From the NCBI GenBank assembly GCA_934433135.1, contig CAKRZO010000007.1, forward strand, positions 1 through 64,000: a stretch of 64,000 nucleotides of DNA. The letters are read 5' to 3'. The notes under the pieces were generated by a model. The model ran no database searches. It saw only the letters and a list, made by a program, of their open reading frames with translations, and was not told the DNA's origin. The DNA is from an uncultured Acetatifactor sp. Lineage in GTDB: Bacteria; Bacillota; Clostridia; Lachnospirales; Lachnospiraceae. This document shows positions 8,791 through 18,000 of this stretch, piece by piece. The stretch's first letter is position 1. Each line of letters starts with the position of its first letter. The translations under genes and the position numbers were made by a program.

Positions 8791-8813
8791 ATATTAAGGG
8801 GGAAATCAGATGA
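8691..8813 (+). pseudogene. Truncated helicase N-terminus forming a 40-codon leader ORF
   Basis: GTG 8691 starts MGFIRSLIDGYRRKKQ, the same as the helicase at 13319. After 33 codons it leaves the homology, reads DIKGEIR and stops at TGA 8811-8813. That TGA overlaps the ATG of the next gene (ATGA at 8810). The remnant may thus act as a leader ORF that couples STAND gene translation to the protease operon. Confidence 0.85.
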
Positions 8814-11800
8814 GTAAAGAAAATCATATTCAAAATGCAATCATGCAATTGGAGGGTGGAGCCTTTCAAAAATTGTTTGATTTGTATCTTTACAAAAAAT
8901 ACAAATTTAGAAATATTCAAACTTTAGGAGTTCAAGCTGGTACTAATAAAACAACTAAGGGTACACCTGACTCTTATGTCATAACAGATGATGGAAAATA
9001 TATCTTAATAAACTACGGAACGGTGCAATCACAGTCAGTAGAGAAAATACGTGCTGATATTTCATCATGTTTTAATAATTCAAAACTATCACTACCTAAG
9101 GATAAAATCAAAAAAATAATTTGTGGGCATTGTTGTACAAATATTCACATAGAACAATTCAGTAGTATTAGGGAATCTATTGATGGTGTTGAAATTGAAC
9201 TTATCGGAATCGATACGCTTTCGCATGATCTGGCTTTACTATACCCACATATTGCAAAGGATGAGTTGGGCATTGCAATCGATACAAATCAATTTTTTGA
9301 GATAGAGGATTTTGTTAAAGCATATGATGCAAATGGTATAAATGCACCTATTAATTGTACATTCCTTCACCGAGAGTCAGAGATTACTAAGACATGTACG
9401 AGTATACTTAATAATAAAGTGACCGTATTAACAGGACCATCAGGAATCGGGAAAACAAGATTGGCAGTTGAAGTGTGTAGACAACATGATGATGGAAAGA
9501 CCAAAATTTTCTGTATCAAAAGTAATGGAAATTTTTTATATGAAGATATAAAGTATTATATTTCTGACCCCGGAAGATATTTGGTATTCTTCGATGATGC
9601 AAATATGGTGGTAAGCTTAGATAATGTGCTGAATACCATTTTGACATTGCCGACAGATTTTGATGTCAAAGTACTTATCTCAGTAAGAGATTATGCTAAG
9701 GGAAGGGTAATAGATGCTGTGTCGCAGTATGCATTACCTAACGTCATTGAAATCGAACGATTTAAGGATGATGAAATAAAAGATATTTTAAAGTCCGTTT
9801 TAGGAATAGTGAATTCGGATTATCTTAAAAAGATTGCTGAGATTGCAAATGGTAATATAAGACTTGCTTTTCTTGCCGGCATGAGATCAATAGACGACGG
9901 ATATCAGGCAATACGTAATGCTGAAGATATTTTTAGTAATTACTACGGAAGAATTATCGATGAAGCAAAGCTGACAAAAGAGGATATACTTATATTGTTT
10001 TTTATTGCTATAGCTGGTCCGGTAAAAAATAATGAAAATAAGCTGTATAGGGATATGAAGAACTTGTATGGCAAGAAAATTGTTGAGGATGATATAATTG
10101 AGAAGTTGTATTCTCTGGAATTAATAGATTGGTTTAAAAATGAAATAGCAAAAATTGCAGACCAGAGTTTCGGCAATTATATACTGTACTATGTGTTATT
10201 TGAGAAAAGATGGATAAGTGTAGAAAGATTGATATCCATAGGGTTTCCTGCATCCCGGAATAAAATTGTATATGCATTGAATACATTGATGGAAATATTT
10301 AATTCAGAAGAGTGTGTAAAATATATTGAGGATTCAATAATTGCTGCTTGGGATAAAGCACCTGTGGAGCAGGATATGGAGTATCTTGAGGCTTTTTTTC
10401 GGGTTAATCCTGATAAGGCCTTATCTATCATCAAGAAGCAGATTGATCAAGAAATAAATGTTGACTTTGACTTACATAGTTTTGATATTAACGCTAAGAA
10501 AAATTATCACAATATTACAACAGAGATAATAGAAATATTGGGAGGTTATAAATATACAGAGTCTTTTGAAGGTGCGGTTGATCTTTTGATGCTATATTTC
10601 GAAAAAAGGCCGGACTTGATAATGGATTTTTATTTTGTACTAAGTGATAGATTTTTATATGATATGGATTCGTATAGAGATAAGTATAACCATGAAATGC
10701 GTTTATTGGATAAGTTGTGGAGCTATGCAGGGGAAGGGAAAAATTATAATAACAGCATACTGTATTTACAGATTGCTGAATGTGCATTAAAAACAGAAAT
10801 ATCTTTCACTGAAAAGATTAGAAATAGTAGATCATTTAATATTGCAAGGGTGACATTTGGATACACTGAGGAATTAGCTGGTATACGAACCCACATATGG
10901 CAGAATCTTGCTATTTTACGTAAGAATAAAGAGTATTGTAACGCTGTTAATAGTATTCTTTCGGAAGTTCATTTTCGTGGATTGAATGAAGAGGACTCTA
11001 AAAAATATTTACAGTCGGATTTCAACGCAATATATGAATACGTAATTGACAAGAACACTCCGAATTTTTGGGATGCGAAGGTTGTTGCAAGATACAAAGA
11101 AGTAGCGGAGCAAATCGGCATGAATCCAGACAATCGCTACATGGTTTCTGATCGAAATCCGGAATTCAGAGTTTATAGAATGCTGATTCAAAAACATACG
11201 TTCTGTAAAACAATAGAGGAAGATGAGCAATTACATAAATGGATTATCCAGAAAGAAATAAGTACATATGATTTGAAAGATTTCCAGAGATTATTTTGCT
11301 CTTGCAAATTCTTAGAAAAGACAGTCCATGATAGAGATCAATGGGCTCTAAATAAGGGATTAGATTGTGTCTTTGAAATCATAGAAAACGATGCTGAACT
11401 GTATTTGAAGGTACTTAAAGAATATTTTGATGCAAATGCACCATTTAGATTGAATGGATATCGCCAGATAAAATATTTGCTTGATCATATTGGATATGAA
11501 TCTACGTATTGTTTTGTAAATAACAATGTGTTTAGCAAAAAAGATGTGTGGCTTTCATTTATTTGGGAGTGTATACCGGAAGAAAATATAGATAAGAAGG
11601 TTGTTAATGACTATAAAGCATTTGTATTCAATAATTTGGCAAGTGACAATCCCGTAATCCCTGCAATACAGGTTGTGGCTCGTTATGGTGAACGAGACAG
11701 CGAACTTAAAGCAGTAGTAATAAAGTCAGTATTGGCTAATCCTAAATTGTCAGCAAGGTTTTTGGGATATGTGTATTATGATGCCGAAGTTGAGGAACTT

Positions 11801-12511
11801 CTTAATTTCTTTAGAAATGATATGTTTGCATTAGCAAACATTTATATGAGTGCGATAGAAACTAGCCACCACGTTGATTATGATGGAAAACTTTTTGCAA
11901 AGATATTTGAGCATCAGCCTAAAATTTGGAATGAATATGTTGATTGGATTAAATCTAAAGATAATACGAATGATGGAAATGAAGATAAAATCTTTGAACT
12001 AATATGGAGGAGCAATAATTGGCGAGAGAGTGTGAAGTATGCATTTGATGTTCTTATAGATGATGACATGATCTTTTATATAAAGGAGCCGGCGGTTTTG
12101 CTGTTTGCTAAGACTGGTGACGCAACCATATTGGATCGAAAGAAAGAATGGTTGATTGAAAATCTACGAGAAAACAGCTCAGAAATTGAAAAATGTAAAA
12201 AGCTTATTGATGTAGTTGTAAATATACTGCCGGATTGGAAATTGGAATATATTCTTGAATATCTAGAAGTAGACAAGAAGCCGGAAGATTTCAAGAAAAT
12301 AAACTTATTTCCCTCATCCAGTTCATGGTCGGGAAGTGAGATTCCGCTAATTATGGAAAAAATAGACTTCCTCAAATTACTGAAGGCCAACCTTAAGGGA
12401 ATAAATTATATTGATCACAGAAAATATATTGAGGAATGTTGTATGGATCTGGAGAAAGAGAAAAAGAATGTAGAGTTAAGAGAATATCTTGAAAATGCCG
12501 ATTATGCATAA
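8810..12511 (+). CDS. STAND-type NTPase with N-terminal nuclease-like domain (Avs-like defence protein)
   Basis: A 1233-residue protein. Residues 1-100 hold a restriction-endonuclease-like pattern: GTPDSYV (Asp54), then YILINYGT near 64-71, as in DUF4297/Mrr-like domains, although the second acidic residue is not obvious. An NTPase follows: FLHRESEI, Walker A GPSGIGKT (209-216), Walker B VFFDDAN (Asp262-Asp263) and a VRDYAKGR sensor, matching STAND proteins. The remaining 800 residues are helical and repeat-like, as in phage-protein sensors of Avs systems. RBS AAGGGGGAAATCAG precedes the ATG. Its base composition is more AT-rich than the flanking operon. Avs-like is a class assignment; the phage trigger is unknown. 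Confidence 0.75.
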   Translation: MSKENHIQNAIMQLEGGAFQKLFDLYLYKKYKFRNIQTLGVQAGTNKTTKGTPDSYVITDDGKYILINYGTVQSQSVEKIRADISSCFNNSKLSLPKDKIKKIICGHCCTNIHIEQFSSIRESIDGVEIELIGIDTLSHDLALLYPHIAKDELGIAIDTNQFFEIEDFVKAYDANGINAPINCTFLHRESEITKTCTSILNNKVTVLTGPSGIGKTRLAVEVCRQHDDGKTKIFCIKSNGNFLYEDIKYYISDPGRYLVFFDDANMVVSLDNVLNTILTLPTDFDVKVLISVRDYAKGRVIDAVSQYALPNVIEIERFKDDEIKDILKSVLGIVNSDYLKKIAEIANGNIRLAFLAGMRSIDDGYQAIRNAEDIFSNYYGRIIDEAKLTKEDILILFFIAIAGPVKNNENKLYRDMKNLYGKKIVEDDIIEKLYSLELIDWFKNEIAKIADQSFGNYILYYVLFEKRWISVERLISIGFPASRNKIVYALNTLMEIFNSEECVKYIEDSIIAAWDKAPVEQDMEYLEAFFRVNPDKALSIIKKQIDQEINVDFDLHSFDINAKKNYHNITTEIIEILGGYKYTESFEGAVDLLMLYFEKRPDLIMDFYFVLSDRFLYDMDSYRDKYNHEMRLLDKLWSYAGEGKNYNNSILYLQIAECALKTEISFTEKIRNSRSFNIARVTFGYTEELAGIRTHIWQNLAILRKNKEYCNAVNSILSEVHFRGLNEEDSKKYLQSDFNAIYEYVIDKNTPNFWDAKVVARYKEVAEQIGMNPDNRYMVSDRNPEFRVYRMLIQKHTFCKTIEEDEQLHKWIIQKEISTYDLKDFQRLFCSCKFLEKTVHDRDQWALNKGLDCVFEIIENDAELYLKVLKEYFDANAPFRLNGYRQIKYLLDHIGYESTYCFVNNNVFSKKDVWLSFIWECIPEENIDKKVVNDYKAFVFNNLASDNPVIPAIQVVARYGERDSELKAVVIKSVLANPKLSARFLGYVYYDAEVEELLNFFRNDMFALANIYMSAIETSHHVDYDGKLFAKIFEHQPKIWNEYVDWIKSKDNTNDGNEDKIFELIWRSNNWRESVKYAFDVLIDDDMIFYIKEPAVLLFAKTGDATILDRKKEWLIENLRENSSEIEKCKKLIDVVVNILPDWKLEYILEYLEVDKKPEDFKKINLFPSSSSWSGSEIPLIMEKIDFLKLLKANLKGINYIDHRKYIEECCMDLEKEKKNVELREYLENADYA

Positions 12512-12671
12512 AAATTCTTGTGGGTATGGAGAAAGCATGGAACTACGGAACGGGTAAAATTTGTTGCAGCTGAAGATATGAAAGTAATCATGTATAGATG
12601 GTTGTAAATTTATTGTAAGACATTAACTTTGTTTCTGCTGATCAAAATAAAAGCAGAGAGAAGGAGAGAAC

Positions 12672-13259
12672 ATGTTTAACAGAGAAATTGAAATAACAAA
12701 AGAAAACGAATCCATTTTGTTCCTGAATGCAGTTATTGAGAATTTGAGATATGCCATTATTTCTTTAGACATGATATTTAATGGCAGTATAGAATATAGA
12801 CATTATGATGATGAGCATACGTTCTATTTCTTTCATATTCAAAGTATTCTGACAGCACAGGGAAACATCTATAATGTTCTATATAACGATTGTTTTAAGA
12901 ACAGACAAATCTCGCGCGAGCGCGTTAGAAAAGTAAGAGAAGATTTTGAAATTGACCTTACAAAATATCGCTTACTGAAGAATAAAAAGTTCAGAAATAG
13001 TTGTGCTCATTTTGATGAACGCTACTATGAATTTAACGGGGTTGGAGATATGAATATATTGCGATCTGACACACCGGAAGATGAACGAAAAAAGATTTTA
13101 AGTGCGCCACATTTAAGGACGATTGATATAGAGAATTGGATTTATTATTCATATGATATGCATGGAAAGCAAATTCGATTAGATTTGTGGGAATTGAGAA
13201 AAGAAATGTATATGATGTTACATGAATTGCATATGTTTGATATTAGAAAAGAAAAATAA
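12672..13259 (+). CDS. HEPN-motif protein encoded with the STAND gene
   Basis: A 195-residue, mostly helical protein with RBS GAAGGAGAGAAC. Residues 108-113 read RNSCAH, the R-x4-H motif typical of HEPN RNases, embedded in KNKKFRNSCAHFDERYYEF, much as HEPN/MAE-type proteins carry it. It lies 160 bases after the STAND gene and before direct repeat D, so it belongs to the same cassette. It could be an RNase toxin, a regulator, or a stand-alone passenger. No antitoxin-like gene is adjacent. The gap 12512-12671 shows no convincing gene. Confidence 0.55.
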   Translation: MFNREIEITKENESILFLNAVIENLRYAIISLDMIFNGSIEYRHYDDEHTFYFFHIQSILTAQGNIYNVLYNDCFKNRQISRERVRKVREDFEIDLTKYRLLKNKKFRNSCAHFDERYYEFNGVGDMNILRSDTPEDERKKILSAPHLRTIDIENWIYYSYDMHGKQIRLDLWELRKEMYMMLHELHMFDIRKEK

Positions 13260-13297
13260 GATTACAAAAGCAAAAAGTGCAGAGTAGTTGCAGAAAG

Positions 13298-13418
13298 AAA
13301 TCACGAGGTGAATAGTCGGTGGGATTTATACGTTCTTTGATTGATGGTTACAGGCGAAAGAAGCAGGCAAGGAATGAGGCCTGTGACGCATTAGTAAAAA
13401 AGATAGAGGTTGCTGTTG
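13298..13418 (+). repeat. Direct repeat D: 5' part of the full helicase gene
   Basis: Partner of repeat C (8670-8790), 93% identical over 121 bases. It includes the RBS and first 33 codons of the helicase and marks the right edge of the STAND/HEPN cassette. Confidence 0.95.
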
Positions 13419-15805
13419 GCGATATGAATGCTTTGTTTGCGGACAGGCAGAGTTTTATTGAGCCGCAGGAGATTGACAAGTGGAATGGGAAGTATAAGCC
13501 ACTGCTTAACGATATTGCGGAGGAAAATGTACGTAGCTTAAAACGCACAACGCAGTATAAGAAGTTAAGAGATCGTGGAACCTGGTTGTCAGATGCATCC
13601 GAGGTGTTGCCCCAAATGATTCAGCAGCACAATAATGAGGTGGCAAATAGCAGGATAGATAAGGCTTATGAGCTGATTGGTGAGGTTGAAGGAAGAAAGC
13701 TGGATCGGCAGCAAATGGCCTGCATTGTAAAAGAGGCACACAATCATTTGGTGATTGCCGGAGCAGGGACGGGCAAAACAACCACGGTTGTGGGCAAAAT
13801 AAAGTATCTGCTAAAGAGCGGAAAGTGCCGTCCGGAAGACATTCTGGTTCTTTCTTTTACAAATGATTCCGCACAAGAGATGCGGGACAGAATTTGCGCA
13901 GAGACCGGTGTGGATATTGATGCATCTACTTTTCATAAGCTTGGGTTGAATATCATTTCAGAGGTGGAGGGAATAAGGCCGAAAATTACGCAATTGAATT
14001 TAAAGAGTTTTGTAAAAGAGAAGCTTCAAAGCCTTATGCAATCCCCGAAATACCTGAATCTGCTGAGTACGTATTTGCTGTTTCATCGGGTGGCGGCAAA
14101 GTCGGAATTTGAATTTCAAACGGAAGAGGAATATAAAGAGTATCTTTCTATGAATCCGCCGACTACGATTCAGAATGAAACGGTAAAGAGTTATGGGGAG
14201 ATGGATATTGCCAATTTTTTGGCGCAGAACGGAATCCGTTATCTTTGTGAGCACCCCTATGAGGTGGACACGCGGACAGGCGAGTATAGCCAATATTGTC
14301 CGGATTTTTATCTGCCGGATAATAAGATCTACATTGAGTACTTCGGAATCGACCGGGAGGGAAAGGTACCATCGTATTTTCACGGGAAGAACGGCAGGTC
14401 TGCGACAGAAGAATATCAGGCATCAATGGAGTGGAAGCGTAAGCTTCATGAGGATAATCATACAACATTGGTGGAATGTTTTGCTTATGAGAAGTTTGAG
14501 GGAACCTTGTTGGAGGCTTTGGAGAAAAAACTGAAAGAAGCATCCGTCGAGATGCAGCCGAAAACGACGAAGGAACTATGGGAGCAGGTTGCCGCAGAAG
14601 GGGAGACTGTTCTTGATGGCATCATCGAACTTTTTGAAACATTGATCAATTTAATAAAGAGCAACGGTTATGATATAGAAGCTGTGAGGAAGAGAAATGC
14701 AGCAGGCGTTGCTTATCGGTCGAATGCTATGATTCTGTCCTTATCGGAACCGATTTTTAATGCGTATTGTGCGTATCTTAAAGAACAGGGAGAAATTGAT
14801 TTCAATGATATGATTCATTTATCTGCGCGGTATGTGCAGCAGGGAAAATTCCATAGTCCGTACAGGTATGTAATTGTGGATGAATATCAGGATATATCAA
14901 GGGCGCGGTTCGACCTGCTGGACAGTTTGAGGAAGGCAAGAGATTTTGATCTGTTCTGCGTTGGGGATGACTAGCAGAGCATCTATCGTTTTGCCGGCAG
15001 TGATATCGGTTATATTTTGAATTTTGAAAAGCATTGGGGAGCAACGGAAAGGAGCAAAATCGAGACTACGTATCGTTTCCCCCAGACACTGATTAAGATA
15101 TCCGGTGGATTTGTGATGAGGAATCCGGCGCAAATCAAAAAGGCAATGAAGGGAAGACAAGATGATGCAGGCTTTCCACTTGGAGAAATCAGCGGTTACA
15201 ATGAAAGATATGCAATTGCGTTTATGGTAGAAAAACTGAATGATTTACCGAAGGGAAGCAGTGTGTTTTTTATCGGAAGGTATTCCTTTGATGAGCAGCT
15301 TCTTAAGGACCATGAAATGTTAGAATGCCGGTATCGGAATGCGGATCGTACGAGAGAGGTTATTTATCGGAAAAGGCCTGATTTGAAAATGTCCTTTGTT
15401 ACGGCACACAAGTCAAAAGGATTACAGGCGGACTATATTTTTATTATCAACAATAAGAAGTCACGAATGGGTTTCCCAAGTAAAATTCAGGATTCGCCGA
15501 TACTGAGTCTTTTGCTTGACAGCTGCGAGCAGTTTCCATATGCAGAGGAACGCAGGCTTTATTATGTGGCGCTTACGCGGGCGAAAAAGAAAGCTTACCT
15601 TGTGACAATAACCGGAAAGGAATCCGAGTTCGCAATGGAGTTGAAAAAACAATACGGAGAAGAATTAAAACGTGAACAGTATACGTGTCCGATTTGTGGG
15701 GGAACGCTGTTAAAACGAACCGGCCCGTACGGAGATTTCCTGGGATGCTCGAATTACAAAACTACGGGGTGTACATACAAGAAGAAAATCATGAAAAAAG
15801 TATAA
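13319..15805 (+). pseudogene. Helicase IV-like SF1 helicase with nuclease insert and zinc ribbon, interrupted by an amber codon
   Basis: One 828-codon frame from GTG 13319 to TAA 15805, broken by TAG at 14972-14974 (codon 552). Walker A is GAGTGKTT (148-155), motif Ia LSFTNDSAQEM, motif II YVIVDEYQDIS, then GDD-stop-QSIYRFAGSD. UvrD/HelD relatives have a residue there, often Trp in GDDWQSIYRF, so TGG to TAG is the likely change. Between motifs lies a PD-(D/E)xK-like insert, CPDFYLP (Asp329) and YIEYFG (Glu340), as in HelD. Motif VI is YYVALTRAKK, and the last 45 residues form a topoisomerase-type zinc ribbon (CPICGG...GC). The upstream part alone lacks motifs IV-VI, so activity is probably lost. 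It was once the third gene of the AAA/S8 operon. Confidence 0.85.
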
Positions 15806-15861
15806 AGGAGTAAAAAGAGATGGAAAACAGGGGAAAACGGAAAAGTATAGTATGGCTGTAA
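15803..15861 (+). pseudogene. 5' remnant of the PAS gene (start signal duplicated)
   Basis: After the helicase stop come AAAGGAGTAAAAAGAG and ATGGAAAACA (ATG at 15820), nearly the same as the RBS and start of the PAS gene (17985-18010; about 28 bases, one gap). The frame then diverges and stops at 15861 after 13 codons. It resembles repeats A/B and C/D but is short, so chance similarity of an RBS region cannot be excluded. Confidence 0.6.
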
Positions 15862-15896
15862 ACAATAGATAAGGATATTTTAAAAACCAGAAGGAA

Positions 15897-15944
15897 AAAT
15901 CAACCGGATCCGTAAAAAAAATACGGAATAAGTTGATTTTTTTT
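15897..15944 (+). terminator. Intrinsic terminator after the helicase operon
   Basis: AAATCAAC (15897-15904) pairs with GTTGATTT (15932-15939), and inside it CCGTA pairs with TACGG. The outer arm runs straight into eight T residues (15937-15944). It separates the helicase transcript from the next ATPase pair. Confidence 0.8.
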
Positions 15945-15961
15945 GCGGATAATAATATAAT
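15933..15961 (+). promoter_or_regulatory. Promoter of the ATPase/RloB-like pair, overlapping the terminator arm
   Basis: TTGATT (15933-15938) lies within the right arm of the terminator; TATAAT follows at 15956-15961 with a 17-base spacer. The first gene starts 27 bases later with RBS AGGAAGGTG. Confidence 0.7.
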
Positions 15962-15987
15962 AGAGAAAAGGCAGGAAGGTGATTGTT

Positions 15988-17097
15988 ATGTTAAAGAAAT
16001 TCAGCGTAGAAAATTTCAAGGGCTTTCGGGACAAAATCACATTTGATATAGGTTCACCAAGCAATTATAATTTTAATTCGGAAATTATTCAAAATGGCTG
16101 CGTGACGAAGGGGATTATCTATGGCATCAACAGCAGTGGTAAATCCAACCTGGGATTGGCTATTTTTGATATTATTACCCATTTGACGGAAAAACAGAAG
16201 CTGCTGTCAAGCTATGATTTTTATTTGAATATGAGTGGAAGGAAGTCGTTTGCCGAATTTGAATATACTTTCACATTTGATGACCACGAGGTGGTTTACC
16301 GGTACAGCAAGATTGATGTGTCTATATTAAAGAATGAGAGTTTGTCTATTGATGGAAAAGAAGTTATCTTTTTTGATTTCCTTACCAGAGATGGTTTTAC
16401 TTTGCTGGAAGGGTCTGAGACCTTGAATGTTTCTATCAAGAGCGATAGTCCGATTTCCCGTGTAAAGTATGTGAACAACAATTCGATTCTTGCGGATAAT
16501 GTACAGAACCGGGTATTTAAGAAATTTATTGATTTTGTGGAACATATGCTTTTGTTTTATTCGCTGGATAGCCGCGGGTATGAAGGTTTTATGAATGGAA
16601 ATGAAGGCATTGCAGAAGGCATTGTTAACAGCGGAAAGGTACAGGATTTTCAGGCGTTTCTGAAAGAAAATGATATTGACTATGAGTTGTATGGATGCGA
16701 GATAGACGGGAAAAAAGCAATATATAGCCATTTTGAAAATAAGGACGCCGATTTCTTTAAAATTGCTTCCACCGGAACCAGGTCATTGGCATTATTCTAT
16801 TACTGGTATATTCGTATGGAGAAGGCATCTTTTGTATTCATAGACGAATTTGATGCATTTTATCATTTTGAATTATCGGAGTCAGTGCAGAGGTATTTAA
16901 AACAGATATCCGGTGTTCAGATATTTACAACGACCCATAATACAGATTTGATGAGCAATGACCTTCTCAGACCGGACGGTTATTTCTTGCTCGCGGATAA
17001 TAGTGTAAAAGCAATTTCTGAATTAACACAGAAGGAATTGCGCCAGGCGCACAATCTTCAGAAAATGTATAAGGCGGGTGCATTTAATGAAAGATAA
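15988..17097 (+). CDS. AAA family ATPase of an AbiL/PARIS-like two-gene defence pair
   Basis: A 369-residue protein from ATG 15988 (MLKKFSVENFKGF, RBS AGGAAGGTG; a GTG nine bases upstream is less likely). Walker A is GINSSGKS (46-53), Walker B FVFIDEFDAF with Asp286, followed by IFTTTHNTDLMS. This is the OLD/RecF-like ABC ATPase type with no TOPRIM domain in the same chain. The next gene starts inside its last codons (11-base overlap), and this arrangement of an ATPase with a small VEGE-motif partner matches abortive infection pairs such as AbiLi/AbiLii or PARIS AriA/AriB. It has its own promoter. Which named system it belongs to is not settled. Confidence 0.78.
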   Translation: MLKKFSVENFKGFRDKITFDIGSPSNYNFNSEIIQNGCVTKGIIYGINSSGKSNLGLAIFDIITHLTEKQKLLSSYDFYLNMSGRKSFAEFEYTFTFDDHEVVYRYSKIDVSILKNESLSIDGKEVIFFDFLTRDGFTLLEGSETLNVSIKSDSPISRVKYVNNNSILADNVQNRVFKKFIDFVEHMLLFYSLDSRGYEGFMNGNEGIAEGIVNSGKVQDFQAFLKENDIDYELYGCEIDGKKAIYSHFENKDADFFKIASTGTRSLALFYYWYIRMEKASFVFIDEFDAFYHFELSESVQRYLKQISGVQIFTTTHNTDLMSNDLLRPDGYFLLADNSVKAISELTQKELRQAHNLQKMYKAGAFNER

Positions 17098-17902
17098 AGA
17101 CTATAAGGCATTTATAGTAGAAGGCGAGGCCAGAGAACCACAAATCATTGATAATATTTCGAAGATATTTTTTTCACATAAAAACTATACGGTTATTACA
17201 CTTCCGGCCGGAGAGAACATCTATATGCTTTGGATGCAGTTGAAAGAGGATGGTTTTGATACAGATATCATTGAGGTTCTCAGAGAGAGGAATGATGAGA
17301 TCAGGAAACAGCTCACAGGGTTGTCCAGAGATGATTTTTCAGAGGTGTACCTCTTCTTTGATTATGATGTACATCAAACCAATCTAGGGAAGACAGTTAA
17401 TGAGGATGTAATTCATCAGATGCTTGAAAGCTTTGACAATGAAACGGAAAACGGTAAATTATATATCAGTTATCCGATGGTTGAGGCACTCAGAGATTAT
17501 GAATCCGGGAAATGCGGTAACGGAGAAAATTGCTTCGTAGGGATAGAGGAGTTGGGAAATTATAAGAATACTTCTGCAGCAAGGGCACATAATCCACATT
17601 TTAAGGAATATGGAATCGATGATTGGAAGGATATTATTAATGTCTTTGCAATGAGAGTGTCGTGCTTATATGATATGCCTGGGATGATGGAATATGAGCA
17701 GTATTCCGATGTGGTAACACCGATTAAAATATATGCTATGGAAGTGAAAAACGCTGAGATGCAGCAGGTATTTGTACTGAGTGCATTTCCGGAGTTTTTG
17801 CTGGATTATTTTGGGATGAAGTTATGGAAGACAAGCGTGAAGTATAGAAAGAATCAGAAGAATAGTTTGAATTGTGTCATAAGAGCTGGATTGCACATCT
17901 AA
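17087..17902 (+). CDS. RloB/TOPRIM-like partner of the ATPase (AbiLii-like)
   Basis: A 271-residue protein from ATG 17087, overlapping the ATPase gene by 11 bases. It begins MKDKDYKAFIVEGEAREPQI; the FIVEGExxE motif near residue 12 and the later LFFDYDVHQTN segment recall the Glu and DxD of TOPRIM or RloB nuclease folds. These proteins are usually the toxic arm of ATPase-gated abortive infection systems. The start at 17078 (GTG) is possible but would deepen the overlap. The gene is followed by about 80 bases without features before the repeated PAS start signal. Function is inferred from motif and partner. Confidence 0.65.
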   Translation: MKDKDYKAFIVEGEAREPQIIDNISKIFFSHKNYTVITLPAGENIYMLWMQLKEDGFDTDIIEVLRERNDEIRKQLTGLSRDDFSEVYLFFDYDVHQTNLGKTVNEDVIHQMLESFDNETENGKLYISYPMVEALRDYESGKCGNGENCFVGIEELGNYKNTSAARAHNPHFKEYGIDDWKDIINVFAMRVSCLYDMPGMMEYEQYSDVVTPIKIYAMEVKNAEMQQVFVLSAFPEFLLDYFGMKLWKTSVKYRKNQKNSLNCVIRAGLHI

Positions 17903-18000
17903 TAAACGATTTGCGGTGACTTCTGCGAGGATGTATCCTACTTGTAGTAAGTTGTTCGGGTTTTATTGCGGAAAGGAAAAGATACAAAGGAGTAAAAAAG

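Noticed and set aside
14972..14974. Amber codon in the helicase read as pyrrolysine
   Set aside because: Other genes in the window end in TAG at ordinary places (for example jetD and VWA-remnant stops), and nothing else suggests recoding.
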